Assembly (NCBI GenBank): GCA_019614645.1
Contig: JABWDB010000021.1
Span: forward strand, 1,798,001 to 1,862,000
Reading direction: 5' to 3'
DNA: 64,000 nucleotides
Source: Stratiolaelaps scimitus
Taxonomy: Eukaryota > Arthropoda > Arachnida > Mesostigmata > Laelapidae
Shown here piece after piece: positions 26,201-39,859 of the stretch. The translations under genes and the position numbers were made by a program. The notes under the pieces are model-generated. The model did no database searches, was not told the origin of the DNA, and saw nothing but the letters and a program-made list of their open reading frames with translations. Each line of letters starts with the position of its first letter. Position 1 is the stretch's first letter.

Positions 26201-29200
26201 CAATGCTAACACTGGGGCTCGTAGAAGCAGCGCGTCGTGCCACTGCCGCTTAGACCGAGTGGCGTGAGCAAATTTAAGTATATTTGTTATTATTAGAAGC
26301 GGAGGAAAATTTTAATTTCCGAAAAATAAGCGACAGATCGGGCCAGCTCACTAGCACACGGCTGTAGTCCCTGTAGTTTCTCGTATTTCTGCTGGCTCGG
26401 CACACATTTCGGTTCGTGCTAAGGCACAAGCGTGCATTTGAATATCACCGCTTTTCACATCGTCCTCCTCCTCCTCCTCGTCCGGGCGGTGGTGGTGGTC
26501 GTCGTCGTTGTTGTGGTGGTGGTCGTGGCTGAGACCTCAGCAGCATACATATTTCAGCAGCAATAGGAGCAGCAGAAAATCAGTCAGACCATACATATTT
26601 AGGTGGGCACAGGTCCATTCGAGAAGAGGGCTGACCCAGCCCTCTGCCTCATCAGCCACAATGAGCCCTTCATTTTGACGGGGAGAGAGAGAGAGAGAGA
26701 GAGAGAGGAGTGCAAATGCAGGATAAGAGCTAAATCTAAAATGTACGAAGCGTGTAAGTGTGTCCATTCGATTGAAGAGAAAAGAAGTCTTTGCTTGAGG
26801 CTATGGTGGCCACCGAGTCAAGCTTAGTAGCGAAGGGGCAATTTCATTATACATAAGTACTTGACACCATTGAAAATCGTGGAATTGTAACGTTACAAAA
26901 CCAATCTTAGCTCCTTGCTTTGTCGAATTTGCTAGACCTTCCTGGCCAGCAACTGCACACACCATTCCTACCACTAATATTGCACAGTTTTTAGTGAAAG
27001 CTTTTTTCAGTCTGTTTCAACCCAACGCACATAAGTACAGACTAGACATTTTTTTTCATGTTCATCTTGTCTTGTACAAATTAATAGACGAGGGCGACGG
27101 AGTAGAGTCCATAATGTAGTGGTAGTCCAAAGCAACCCTATACTTTCGGTATCTACCCCTTGTATCTGCGCTTGAACCCTTTTGTACAATATGGTCACAA
27201 GCGGCAAGTTTGTGAAGTGCCACATAAAAAAATCATGTGGCCGCACGCCATCGAGGAGAGTGGAGTCAGAGTCGTTGCAATTCTATAGCTTTGTTACGAA
27301 AGCGAGCTCTCCGTCTCTGCCTGCCGCAGCACGGGACCAAGGGAGCGGTGTTCCGCGCTCTCTTGAGTTATCGTCAACGTCGCTTCTATTCTCCCTTCCA
27401 AGTGTAGATCTGTTCGGTGAACACGAAGCCCTATCTACCCCCTATTGGTAGCATACTCATAGTTATGTCGCTTTCAACGAGGTGTCGTCATTTTGGACGC
27501 AAAGAAATCAAGAGGCGACGTGAAGAAGAAATGAATGAAATAGCGGAGGCAAAGACTAGGGAGACAAGGGCTGGTCGACGAGAGACCAGATCTCGATGTT
27601 GTGCTCATCTCCATCCGTCGAACTATAGTAGTCTTCGGTGGCAGCCATTGAGCCTGATTTTTGGCTCGAATGAGCGAACGAACGAACGACAGTAGTGCGC
27701 CCGGCCCAGAGATGACTGGCGAACAAACTGTCTGTGGCTTCTATTCCCGTAGTCCCTTTCTTTGTTCTCGTTCACTCCTAGCAATGCAATGGACTATGAT
27801 GGGGCGCGGTGCTGAGGCCTGTTGAGTTTCGCGCCCCGCTAAGGCTGAACAGGAGTGAAGAGGTCCCATTGTGTGCCCATGGTGGCGTCCCGCTGTCTGC
27901 GGTGGCTGCCGCTGTTCGTCTATGATGGCATTGACAACGCCGCCATCGGCCCAATGAGCAACAAGAGTAGCAGTGGCAGAAGCAAGACAACATTTACTCA
28001 TGTTGAAGGAGCGAAGCAAATCACGAGCAGACATGAAGCAGAGAGAGAGAGAGAGAGAGGGGGCATGGTTGGGAGGGTTTCCTACGGCGAAAACAGTAAA
28101 TGCACACGGACACCCAGCCTAGATCCAGTGCGTAGACTTAACGGGAATCAATTTCGATCAATGAGAGATGTAAGACTGTCAAACCAATGATTGTATGGTA
28201 TAATACACTTAAACGTAAATTATAGAACGGTATTTGGATACTGTCCTTAGAAGTCTAATGTCCATAAGGTTACTAGAAAACTCAAAATGTGGGAACCACC
28301 TATTAGCAAGATCCAAGACAAGTTAGAATATGAGAAACATTTTTGCTTTTGATTATGTCAATGGTTTATACCATGTTAAAGGCGTGGTGTGTCCTCTCCG
28401 TTTAGTTATCTACATCGTATCAAGCGTCGTTTCTTACTCTTGCAATACAAATCATAGTTCTGCATACATTACGACCTGGTTCGAGGCTAATGATCATACC
28501 TATTAATTAACCGCTGCAACCACCGTTGTTAAGTTGTTGTTAAACTTGGTACGCGCGGTTAAAATGTTCCGAAATCGTTGTCGCCTTTTTTTTACATCGC
28601 TGTCGAATCTTCCTTCTCCCGGAGTAGAAAAAATGATTTATGTTCTCTAGATTCATTTACTTTTCCTATCGTTCAAAGCCATCTCAAGCCATGTAAATGT
28701 CGGCTGTTGTTGTATAATACATTTTTTTATATCTATGCTATATTAGCTTATCTATCTCTTCTATTCGATTGCTGTCGTAATGGTTGCGAGCATCGGCATC
28801 TCTTGTGGTGGTTGTTGTATTGGTGGTCAGCCGCCACAAAAGTGGTATGCCCGTGGCTTTTCGCTGTGAGGTGGCTCTTTGTGTTTTCGAAACTGTCAAA
28901 ATTGACTTATGCTACCGTCGCAGCCTCTTTCCTGCTCGCGTTGCTGCTACTGCTCTTGTTGTTAATGGTGTTGTTTATGGATGCTCACTCAACTAATAAT
29001 TCTCTAATAGTACCACTGCTTACAAGCCAACACACCAACGCTGCTTCGGCATCAATTCTCTTTCTCTAGAGCTAATTCTCCCTTTCGGTAAATCTTCCTC
29101 TCGTTGTCCTGGCGGCGGCCCCGGGGTGTACACTTTATTTTCTATTTCGTTTCGATTCCGTGTGGGATGCTTTGCTGCTGGAGTGTACTTTTGCCTGTTA

Positions 29201-30211
29201 AATTTGACGGGGCGGCCTGGGGACGAACGTTTGTATATATATATATATATCGAGACTCGGCGGGCTTAGCGACGTCAAAGCTTCAATGAAATATAACTGC
29301 TGCATCGTTAATTAAATTGAATTAAAATTTTATATCATCTCTGCGGTCCTTTCGCCCTGCCATCCACTCTATCAGCGAGGAAGAGTAAGATAAACTGCTA
29401 GATATGTCTGGATCGCCGTTGCTCGGTCGAAAAAGTGTATAACAAACGCAAGTTTATATTCGATGTAGACTATTATTATAGGAGACAACGGACAATTGGG
29501 AGAATCAACTTAAATTAAGCCGGTTACCTATTGCGCAGACACAATGCACGCTCGAGTAAAGGATTTAAATAAATGAATGAATTTATGAATATACCTGTAT
29601 TATAGTTGAGGTATGTTCGATTCTTGAAAATCTCAACAGAATCTACAAATAGATTCCAGGGAGGGTTCAATTTTGTTGTCAAAATTGAAGTCTATGAGTT
29701 GAATTTTGACAATAAAGCTGAACGGTGAGTCCTATTGTTAATGGTGCGAACTATACTCGCATTTAGACTTTTATCGTTTGCGCTCAAATAATCTTTGTTA
29801 ACGATATTCGATTTAAACAATCCGTATGTAATAACTTTACGTTAACACTCGATAGACGAGAATACTTATTAAGCAAACTATGAAAATGTTAAAATAAATG
29901 AACACATCAATCAAAATGGACATAAATGATAAAATATAATAAAAAAAAACATAAGGACGACTTGGACTGTATAATAATAAGTAAGCGTATATACATATGC
30001 ATGCGAGACAACGGATTTAAGGAGTTCGGAATTATTACCTCGGGTCTGGTGTTGGAGAGGTCAACCATAGACAAAAGTTGTGAACAAAAGCGCCACCGTC
30101 ATCATTATCGGGTAAAATCATCATTGCGCTATTCATTCATTGGCTTTCGTTATTTCGAAATCTGGATGCACCAGAGAGGACGATGAGCCACCGCATAGCC
30201 CTGCTGCAGCT
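20201..30211. other. Non-coding stretch
   Basis: No supported gene. Repeats are fewer here. There is a (TA)n near 20214-20240, (GGC)n near 21703-21720, CAC repeats near 25010-25024, (GA)n at 26682-26707 and 28038-28058, and (TA)n near 29234-29250. Frames at 22462-22704 (80 codons), 23437-23904 (155 codons) and 24895-25374 (159 codons) are open but match nothing I know. AATAAA-like hexamers occur but cannot be tied to a transcript. Confidence 0.5.
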
Positions 30212-30290
30212 TCGGTGAATTCGAATCGCGAACTCTGATAAATTAGAGTTGCTAATTACCACCTGACAGTCTCGACCACCGCACCGCAAC
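30212..30290 (-). repeat. Minus-strand tRNA-like sequence (possible SINE or tRNA pseudogene)
   Basis: Read on the minus strand, GTGGTCGAGACTGTCAGG (30280-30263) resembles a class II tRNA A box. GATTCGAATTC (30227-30217) resembles a B box, with 53 bp between starts. Between them AACTCT and AGAGTT form a 6-bp stem around an 8-base loop. The T-stem pairs at only about 3 of 5 positions and no acceptor stem forms, so it is degenerate. Confidence 0.28.
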
Positions 30291-32301
30291 AAACGCATGC
30301 TCACTTTTGATCACACTGTTGACCGATTACCCATTGCTCCAGAGTGATTCTCTTCCAACCAACCCTTTTAGCCGACTGCTCCCCACGACTTTCTCATGCG
30401 TCCATCCCGATCAAGTAGACTAGCATTATGCCACCTCTTGTCGTTTTGTGCTGGTAATGTGGTCCACTTTATTCATTCGAAAGATAAGACGTACCTCCTC
30501 TTGTTGTTGGGAATTCGACCCTTGGTCGACTCGAACGAACGTATCAGTAGCAGCAGTAGTAAAGTGTTGTCGCTGCTTCTCGTTGCACTATTCTCGTTGT
30601 CTGCTCTAAGGGTGACTGTCTGAACAGGTCGACGTCGATAGGCCCCTCCTCCAATCAATATCCATCTGTCGGCCGGCGCTGTTGTTGTCGTTGGTGTTAC
30701 CACCGATGCCACGGCAACCGCCACTGTCAGCATCATCATCATCATTGCGACTACCATCAAGAACTTTTCTCTTTACTCAAATTGATGTTACTGTTGTTGT
30801 TGTTATCAATTGGCTATTTCGTTCAGTTCGCTTTATGTCGATTGCCATCGCCGACCCACCGCAATCTTTCGTGGCTAGTTACTGTAGTTGTTTTCTTTAC
30901 CTCACGCAATTTTCCTTCTTTTATCGCTTCTTCTGCTGCTGCTGCACAAATATAACGTAGTCTTCATGTCTGTGTTCTCCTTCGGCGGTCGTCTGTAATT
31001 TCTCTTTCTCGATCTCGTTTTTCTTTTCATTTGTTTGTGCTTTCCATTCAAGTTCTTGATTCAAGTTGCAACTTCTGTTTCGTCAGATCCCCCCCCCCTT
31101 CATTCGTACCAGTTTGTGTCGATCATTTTTTGTCACCGTGTGTGTCACATAGCTAAATGGCACGGGATTGACTTTGTTGTTGTTGTTGCTATCATCATCA
31201 TCGCGTTATTGGCTTCGTTGCTGTTGCGGCTGGTGTCGCTATGATGCGACAGACGCGATCTAAATATGGCTTTTTTGGGTACGCGGTGGCGGGCGCGCTC
31301 GCAGCAAAGGCGAAATACATACACATACTTACATCGAAAGTCGGAGTGAGAGAGAGAGAAGACAACCGAACCAAAAAAAAAGTAAAGCCAAGTCGAAGCC
31401 AAAATTCATCGCCAAATTTCAGTGACGAGACCGCCTCCCCGCCCGTTCAGCGTCAGTCGAAGAATATCTGGAGGTGGTAGTCGCACTAAGCAGAGTATCC
31501 AGCATCACTGCCAGGGTCTCGTAGCCACCAGAGTCAAAGGAATCTCCCGCATTCACTCTATCTTTCAACTAAAGAGAGTATCCCCACAGTCAGTCCCTAT
31601 GAGGAATTTTCTCATCAAAAAGTAGCGCCACAACGCTTCTATGCTCGTTTCATCATGGATTCTTCTGAAGTAACTCTGTGTCACGGGGCTGTGTGGTCAA
31701 GACGATCGGATGGTTATAATTAATAATAATAACAACAACAACTACAATAGAAAACGAAAAACAAGTGCATTTATGACAATGCGGTAATGAAGGAGAGTTT
31801 CAGCTTGATGTACCCAACCCTCGGATAGGCTTCGCCCATGCGGTCAGTGTAACGAGGGCTTCACGCTCACTAATGGTGTATTGTAAAGTCGCTAACATTC
31901 AATCAGTGACTGATCCAGCTAAGATTGACAGAATAGAGATGATTGCAAAGCAAGATTGATGGATTCACTGTGACACTGTGGCAAATTTACCATTGATGCA
32001 TGTATTGATGATGCATTGCTTCACGCCATGTCATAACTAGCCTTATTGTACGGGCCTCACTTTTAGCACGAACAGAATAGCAGCTAAACTTGCGCGATGG
32101 TAGAATTTTTCTAATGGTTAACATATTACACATGGAAATGTGTGTCAGGGATAGTTATCTGACACAGGTATGTTCAGCGAATTTGTCAAATTAGGCTAAC
32201 TTGAATTGTTATTAATATGGATACAGGTATGGCAATTTTGTGATGAAAAATTGTCAATACTAACGCAATACATTGTATATTACTTTTGGTGTAAATTGCA
32301 G
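30291..32301. other. Region immediately upstream of SoxD coding exon 1
   Basis: Because exon 1 begins at a splice acceptor, this stretch is expected to be at least partly 5' intron of the SoxD transcription unit. It contains pyrimidine-rich sequence at 30.8-31.1 kb, a C11 run near 31088-31098 and (ATC)n near 31192-31203. No promoter, TATA box or noncoding exon could be assigned. Confidence 0.4.
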
Positions 32302-32448
32302 ATGGCTTCGAAGAGGAAGAGTCCTCCCACTAAGCTCCAAGCCCCTGTACATTCACACTCGAACGGAGAAGGAGCTGAACTGAACAATAATAACCACAAC
32401 GGAAGCCTCACGGGCAGTGGACGCAACTCTCCGGAAAGCACACAACTT
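32302..32448 (+). CDS. SoxD: SoxD-family transcription factor, coding exon 1 (N-terminus)
   Basis: This exon encodes residues 1-49 of a SoxD (Sox5/6/13 group) protein, a nuclear HMG-box factor that dimerises through a leucine zipper and modulates other Sox factors. The reading starts MASKRKSPPTKL, which resembles the N-terminal M-S-S-K-R-x-x-S-P of vertebrate Sox5/Sox6. A hydrophilic stretch rich in Asn, Ser and Gly follows. A pyrimidine-containing acceptor ending GCAG abuts the ATG exactly, so the exon begins at the start codon and its Kozak context depends on an upstream exon that I cannot place. An upstream coding exon that extends the protein, as in some Sox5 isoforms, is possible. The donor is CTT|GTGAGT and the exon ends in phase 0. 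Seen: splice borders, open frame and N-terminal motif. Inferred: family assignment, which rests mainly on joining this exon to exon 3. Confidence 0.72.
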
Positions 32449-33859
32449 GTGAGTGAAATTGTTCGTCTTTTCTATCTGGTTGCCTAATAGCTTCTTTGTC
32501 CTTAGGAAGAATTCATCACCAATTTATACTGAAGCTACTATGGGTTGAATGGCTAAATATTATATTGAACCATTAAAGGGGATATGAAAACTAACGTTGT
32601 ATCGGACGGACTGGATCTTGTTATTTTTCGGCATGTCCTATATATAAACTATGATAGAAGGAGCATACTAAGTCAGGCAAACAGGCCTTTTGAGCCGAGA
32701 GCAGCCCAGGAATTGTGTCCGAAATATCGATACCGCCGACGACTCGTTCATCCACGCAGCTGGCTAATTCGTATTTGGTGGCTAACACAAATTAGGGGAC
32801 TATGGGGCTCCTTCGAAATAGTTAGAAAATCGAATGTGTTTATCCAACTAATAGTGTGTATTGCTTGTTAAGTATCAACGTTACGTTATGGGTCCTACAA
32901 GTTCAAACCAATTTTATGTTACATAATGCCTGTAACTATATGGGGCGATGTCACCGTATGACTATTTGTTTCAATGTAAATGCTCTTATACGATTCAAAC
33001 CGAAGCCAATCAAATGAAGATGGAGCGCCACTTGGTATAATCTACCTCCTGTTAGTGTTTTCGTGTCAGTGTACGCGTGCGTCGTCTGACTCTCTGTCTT
33101 CTGTCTCGAACTTTTATGCTGACTTAGCGAACCCACTGGTATCCCACAGCGGGGTGGGTTGTAGGGAAGTCGTACGGGTGGAATCAGATAAAGACGGCAG
33201 CCATCACCGGGTTAAGAGGTCTGTGTGGTTGACAGAACTTGGAGAGAATATTTAGCATCTTGTGAGGTGAAATGAAGACATCCTATGAAGCCCCCTGATC
33301 CGTCTTCATTCCCAGGTGGCCAAGCAGTCTTCGAATCTTGAAATCTCGATCTTTAGATGTCATCTAACCGTAAAGCTCCACTTCTCCTTGGAACCTAAGT
33401 CTTTCTTCACGTGTGCTTCCTTCTCGCTCTTCCACTCGACCTTTATTTTCCTTTATTTTCTGTCTTTGTTTCTTAGCCAGTCGTAGGGCTCTGCTGTTAT
33501 GTATATACAATGTATATATATATATACATACATATGTGTGTCTGTGTGTGTGCCTGTGATATGGTATGTGCGATACACCGCTCGTCGCTTGAGTTTTCTT
33601 CGACTGTTAATCCCTAAGCTCAATATAGTCGTTCGTCTTAATGTTTCTTCGAGAGAGCGAGCAGCGGAAAGAAAAGATGTTGCTCGCGACAACAACTGAG
33701 TGAGTTGAGAGATCAAACTTTTACGAGTTTATCTCCAACGAAAAACGAGAAACAAATCTAGACGCAAATAAAATGCCTGAGCCTCAAAAACAGATCAGCT
33801 GACAGAGTTTACTGTTGGACTGACTGTTTCGTTACGGATCGATGCTATTTACTATTGTG

Positions 33860-33880
33860 TATATATATATATATATATAT
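33860..33880. repeat. (TA)n microsatellite, SoxD intron 1
   Basis: Uninterrupted TA tract of 21 bp. Confidence 0.95.
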
Positions 33881-35851
33881 GTATACGGGCAGTCATTGGA
33901 CTACGTACACAAATCGTAAATCGGAACAACGATTATAATAATAGCGACCACACACAAGAGCACAAGCAACAGTACCTAAGGCCTAAAATCGAAGCTTGTA
34001 AAGGATGTCATGGAGGTTTGTCATGGCTGATTACGTCCCTATATACATTCGTGTTGCAAAACAGAATACTAGCAAGAGTACCAGGACGGCGGCGGCGGCA
34101 GCGGCAGCTCTCTTATCAGGATCGCGCCAGAGTTTGGTTAGCGTGCTCGGTTATAAAAATACCTGCTAAGGAGAAACAGTGAGAATCTCACGCTAACAAA
34201 CCGACAAACCCACAGACGATTGATCGACACATAGAACATCTATGTTTAAGGCTGACCTTGCATCTTACCCCTGCGCGTTTACATATTGCTTGATTGACTG
34301 ATATACCTGCATACAACATGCAGATCCACCCTGACTGCGGCAAAGTAGAATAATTAATACAGCAATCATTACAAGATTTAGTAGGTCAAACCTTTTTCTT
34401 TGTGGCCTATCTACGGAACAGTCATACTCGTCTCAGAGAATATAGACAGATGCACAGACTAATTTACTAACTAACTCAGGTTATAGTTCCGATCAGGCAC
34501 ACGTGGCACACGTAACGAAATGGTTATTATTATTATTATTATTTGTTACTATTATAGATTTGCACATAGATCAGTGTTGATCCCCTTCAACGGAAACCGT
34601 GTTGCATTATTATTATTATTATTTTTCTTGTAGCAATTTCAGTTGTATCTCTTATTATAAGCATTGCTATTATTACCCACTTACGGGAAGTAATTATCAT
34701 TTCAGTCTCGAATACGTGGACAACAAATCTATAGGACCCCGGACAATGTACCCTGTCAACTCTGAGACTCAGCCGTGAGGTTCTCTTTTGTTGTTATCTC
34801 GTTTTATAGAATAGCCACTGAAAATGTCTGGTACAGCCTAAAGTATCGATGCGTTCGCTGGCGTTCCTGATGATGCTGTTTCGTTCTAATGCCGCAGTTG
34901 TTGTTGTTGCTACAGCAGCAGCAGCATGATAACATCTTTTAATTCGACACCGCGCAAGCTGGCAGCCATGATCGTCACTCACACAAAGCTGAGTGCGCCT
35001 ATCCGCATAGAAGACCCTATACGAAGAAAAAGTGTTGTTGTTGTTGTTGTTGCTGCTGTCGCTGTATCTTCATTTCGTCAGCAACTCTTGATCAAAATTG
35101 GCTTTTCTTCAAAGCTTCACCATCACCTACCTCCATAGAGCTGCGGCAAAATAGTCCGCGGCCAATGCCGCCTCCAAGACGCTTTTGCGTAGCACCGCGA
35201 ACATTCTTAATTTTGCTTCTAAACCCAGATGCCCTCGATCCACAGCTTGCTAGGCACACAAGCGACACTTGCGGGTGAACATCGAACCAACTGTCGGAGA
35301 GGGTTTCACCGCGACGCGTTCTGATTAATTTCTCTTCTCTCGTCGACCGTCATCTTGTTCCATATTTATAATATTTTTCCATTGTAGATGACGCACTCTC
35401 AGACACTTTTTCACATACACACACACACACACATAAAATATCCGTCTCACATAAACGCGAATGTGCTAGCCACAGTGTGGAAATGGGCTTTAGTTATTCG
35501 TTTCGTCGCTGGTTCTTTCGTGGTCATCTGCGATGCCATGATAAGCGTCTCTAATAATTTGATCAAATTTCTCATAATTCTTGCAAGGTGTTGCCATCTA
35601 CCGAAGACGAGAAGCAAAAGAGTGGCTGAAGAGATGGTCGCCGACTTCGAATACAAACCCGCAAATGAATCTATACCCCCTGATGTATCTATATCGCCTG
35701 GGCAGCGTTATTATTATAATAGAATATGCATTTTTTTTTGCGCTTGATTTAAATGGAGACACTTTGTTGATTATTGTCGTTAGGCATTCATCATCTAGTC
35801 TATATACGTCTCTATCATCATTGCTTCCTCCTTGTATCACAGTAGATGCGT

Positions 35852-35853
<2 letters not shown>

Positions 35854-35886
<33 letters not shown>
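35854..35886. repeat. (TA)n microsatellite, SoxD intron 1
   Basis: Uninterrupted TA tract of 33 bp. Confidence 0.95.
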
Positions 35887-35890
<4 letters not shown>

Positions 35891-36816
35891 GCTGGCGAGA
35901 GAGAGGGGAACGAATGGATATTGCTTGGTTTCTGTCCTACGTAGAATGTTGTAGAAGCGTTCATAATACGATGATATTCGCTGGTGACCCATCTTGAGAA
36001 ATGATCAGTAGACTCCGCATTTAGATGAGTTTTCCTTTCACTGGATATTTCGCTAGAAATATTTTGCTTTTTTATCATCTACTATCATCATTGTCTACAG
36101 CAAGACCCCCACTCATACGTTTCGTGGATCGAATATTCAGACGGTAGACGACTGACTACCTGTACAATGCCTACCAGCTGATGATATCTCGATCACGAGA
36201 TTCCGCTGGTACCCGTGGTTATTGCTGTTGTTGTTGTTCTTATTCTTTTCGGTCTTTCAGCTGCTCCTTTTGCGGTATCTGATCGCGTCTTGTGTGCCCT
36301 TTTGTCCACCAAGGTGTATATATATATATACCGATCGATATATTGTTCTGCTTATATTGTATCAGTAGCTGTAGCACCCGATCGTGTGTGTCAGTCAGCC
36401 TTTTATATTGGCGCACTCCCTGCTTACGCGATAACTTCTGCTACCGCCGCCGCCGCCATTTGGTGGGGTAATGTTAGTCCGCACGGTGTTGCCTCCAGCA
36501 CGCACTGCTCTTTTACCGACCAAGGAGCCGACATGACGCTACGTCGCCCTGTCTGTGCCACTACCAGTAACACCGACGAGGCAACAGCAACAACAACAAC
36601 GATGGCTGATGTCGATGGTGTTGCGTGCCATCACAGTATCATCGATATTTTGACCAGGAGATTTCATTCTTAAAGGATGATATTCGCCTGATGGCGGTGC
36701 CATCCTGCGGGAGCTCTCGGCAGCGGCAAGAAGTTGACAAGAGAGACCGACATCGTATAATAGAACCACAACAGACAAGTCAGACACACGAACAGTAGTG
36801 GACAGTATTTAGCAAG

Positions 36817-36840
36817 ATATATATATATATATATATATAT
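36817..36840. repeat. (AT)n microsatellite, SoxD intron 1
   Basis: Uninterrupted AT tract of 24 bp. Confidence 0.95.
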
Positions 36841-39836
36841 GTGGGATTGTCAAGAAGCAAAACGAAGAAATGCGTCTTTCCTTTGGCATGAACTACAGCG
36901 AAAACGGATGCACGCGATGGATGTTAATACATCCCTCATATCAGGGACCTTTCTTAAGGTTTCCTCAGAGCAGACCGATGTCTGGTATTTCCAGCATTGG
37001 ATCAGCGTCAGATCGTTGGCAGAATGCGGACGATCTCTGGCTCTAGTTCTGTTGTGCTGCTTAATCTTCGATTTGATCAAACTAATACTCTCATTAAGGC
37101 TATGTTGAAAAGCTCGTACAGAGTTCCACCACCACGACTACAACTAAAACTAGTACATACTACTGTAATTTACTAGGTGGTGTGTAATGCCAGATACGTG
37201 CCATAAGACCAGCAAGTATAATATAATCGCAGCGTGTACTAAAGACGTTATGAAATAGACGGGGACGGCCAATTTCGAGAGAGTGAATACAGAGGGAACA
37301 CACCGATGTGAATCCACCTGTGGGTAACTAAGTCAGTGGCCTATAGAAGTATTGTTGTTGTTGTTGTTGTTGCCGATGCTGATTTTAGACAGTCTGTATT
37401 CTTTGCCGACACGGTGGTCACCTCTAACGAGCCGAAAGACGCCTGCTTCTATCACGGATGCTTCTGTCTTCTCACTTGCTTACCCTACTACTACTACTAC
37501 GACTACTCTACCAACCATCAGATGAATCCGTTGGACCCCTCTGATCAGCGAGGTTGTAGCAGCAGCGGCGGCAGCAGCAGCAGCAGTCGCGACCGTGGCA
37601 TTGGCCGTTGCGGCGGTTCGCTGTCCTTTCTCGGATATTTAGCTTTGCTCGTCGATGATGATGATACGCCAAAGTAGCGACGGGAGCAGAAGTATCAGCC
37701 ATATGATTATTGGAGGGGAGTCCCTCGATGTAGACCGACATCGATGATACTTTTTGTTGTTGTTGTTGTCGTTGTTGCTGTTGTTGTGGTTGTTGTTGTT
37801 CAAGGGACGTCGAGATGGCTACCCCCTGGAGGGTTAGTGTCCATTAGTGCGTCATAATCTCCCGTTCATCCTGCCAACGTAGCTGCTGCTGCTGCCGCTG
37901 CTACTACCTCGGGCGATAAAGCGGCGGCGGCAGTGGTGGCGGTAGCGGCGATGACGGCTGTTGTTGTTGGTGGTGGTCTGCTGCTGCTGTCACTGTTGTG
38001 TTCTTCACATGGTTCGCGTGTCCTGTTCAAGTGCTCTGCCCTCCATGACCCGCTGATATGACCCCTTTGTCCCTAATAATGGAGATACACACACACATAC
38101 AGACAGACACAGATAGACTCATGGCTTTTGAGCACCTCCTCCCGCCTTGTATTCGAAACGGGTCTCCCACACAACAGACGCATCGGACGCTATGCGAGTC
38201 CGATGAACGACGAGTGATGCACAAACGATGGTGCCGACAACTAAGGTTCGATAGTGCACAACGGTTAACGTTCAGGATGAAATTAGCAAAACAATTTCTT
38301 ACCCAATGCAGTAGCAATTGATTTACCGCCTGCCTTTGTAGCAATCATGTAGTACTTTTCAAAGTTCAAGTCGAACTGAAAACTTTCATTTTACGAACTG
38401 GGGGAGTATATTACCTGGTAATGAACGCTAAAAAACTGCCAGGTAAATTGTGTTCTAATCTTTCAACTAGCGAACACGTGGTAATCTGCGAAGTCATCTA
38501 ATGATCCCAACTATAAAATAGTCGCAGTATTGATTTGGCGTTTTTTGAGATTATCGATTCATTTTACTGTCTGTACTTCGTTTTGACGCCGTTCTCGAAA
38601 GGTAAATAATTCTCTCTCCCACCGTCCCGTCCAGAGAAACGCTCCTCCAGAAGAAGAGTACTCAACAGCGCTGAGATTTATTTCAACCCTTCTCGTTCTA
38701 ACCTCCCTAAGTACTGTTATCATGTCATCGTAGAGGTTTAGTATATAATACATCGTCCTGTTATATAGGTCCTTCTGTTCTACCGCGTACAGGTTTCTTT
38801 CTCCCTTTTGGCTGTTGTTCTTCTCTGTTTCTTCTTGTGTATATTTTTTTTGTTCTCTATTTGTGGCAGGGATGTGACAATAACAGTGGATTGCTAAGGT
38901 TACCTATTTCTGGTCCCTTGTCTGTTTTGATGTAGAGGGGGAGAAATATCACCTTTAACCTATCAACGGCAACGGCAGCTCTTCGCTTGACGACGCGCTG
39001 ATAAGAAAGGTGCTCCTGCAGTTGCCGCTACCTGCAGTTAACTTGTCTTCTTCTTCTTCTCCCTTTGCGGGGTTGTTCCTGTCGAATCGACAGCTATCAC
39101 TGCAGCGGTGCGTGCGTTGGACGTTCAAATAAACGCCGTATTTCTCTGTCACATGCGGTCTTCAGGAGATAGAAAGGCTTCGTTTGTTGTCTTGATTCCT
39201 TCTTGCGTTTCACTCCCGCGCGGATTCGTGGATATCCTCACTGGGATTTATGCGTTTCCAAAGAGTTCGGCCAGTTATTGTATCTGTTGCCGGCAGCTGT
39301 GGTGTCTACGGGTCATCATTTGACTTCGGTGAATAAAGACGAGGTGATGATGACGAGGGCGGGGGGATTCGAGACAAACGGACAGACTATCGAATGTTAC
39401 GAGTTACGATTCTCTCTCTCTCTGTCTCTGTTTGAGACGGACGACTGCTTTAACCAGCCACATCTGACCAACTTTTAAAATCGAGCGCCGTCCGTCACTA
39501 GCCTTCACCGATCTCTTCCTCGATTGTATTTATTGTGCAACCTATTGATGAGGACTCCGTTTCGAAACACACATTGATAACTGTAGTTCTCCAAATTCAC
39601 TGCTATGATTATGGCAATTTTTCTACGTGTTGTTACCACACAAACATATACACGTACACAGTGTAAAGGGGAACGCATCCAGTAGAGTATAACATGATCA
39701 TAATATTCGGCTCGTATTTTGTCAAAATCTACGATCATTTTTCTGCTGATCATTTTTTTATATAATAATTAGCATCAGGAGGCAACGTTTGTAAAAATAT
39801 CCGTTAGCCACCGCCCGGGGGGCGACAAGAGATATG

Positions 39837-39859
39837 ATATATATATATATATATATATA
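39837..39859. repeat. (AT)n microsatellite, SoxD intron 1
   Basis: Uninterrupted AT tract of 23 bp. Confidence 0.95.
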
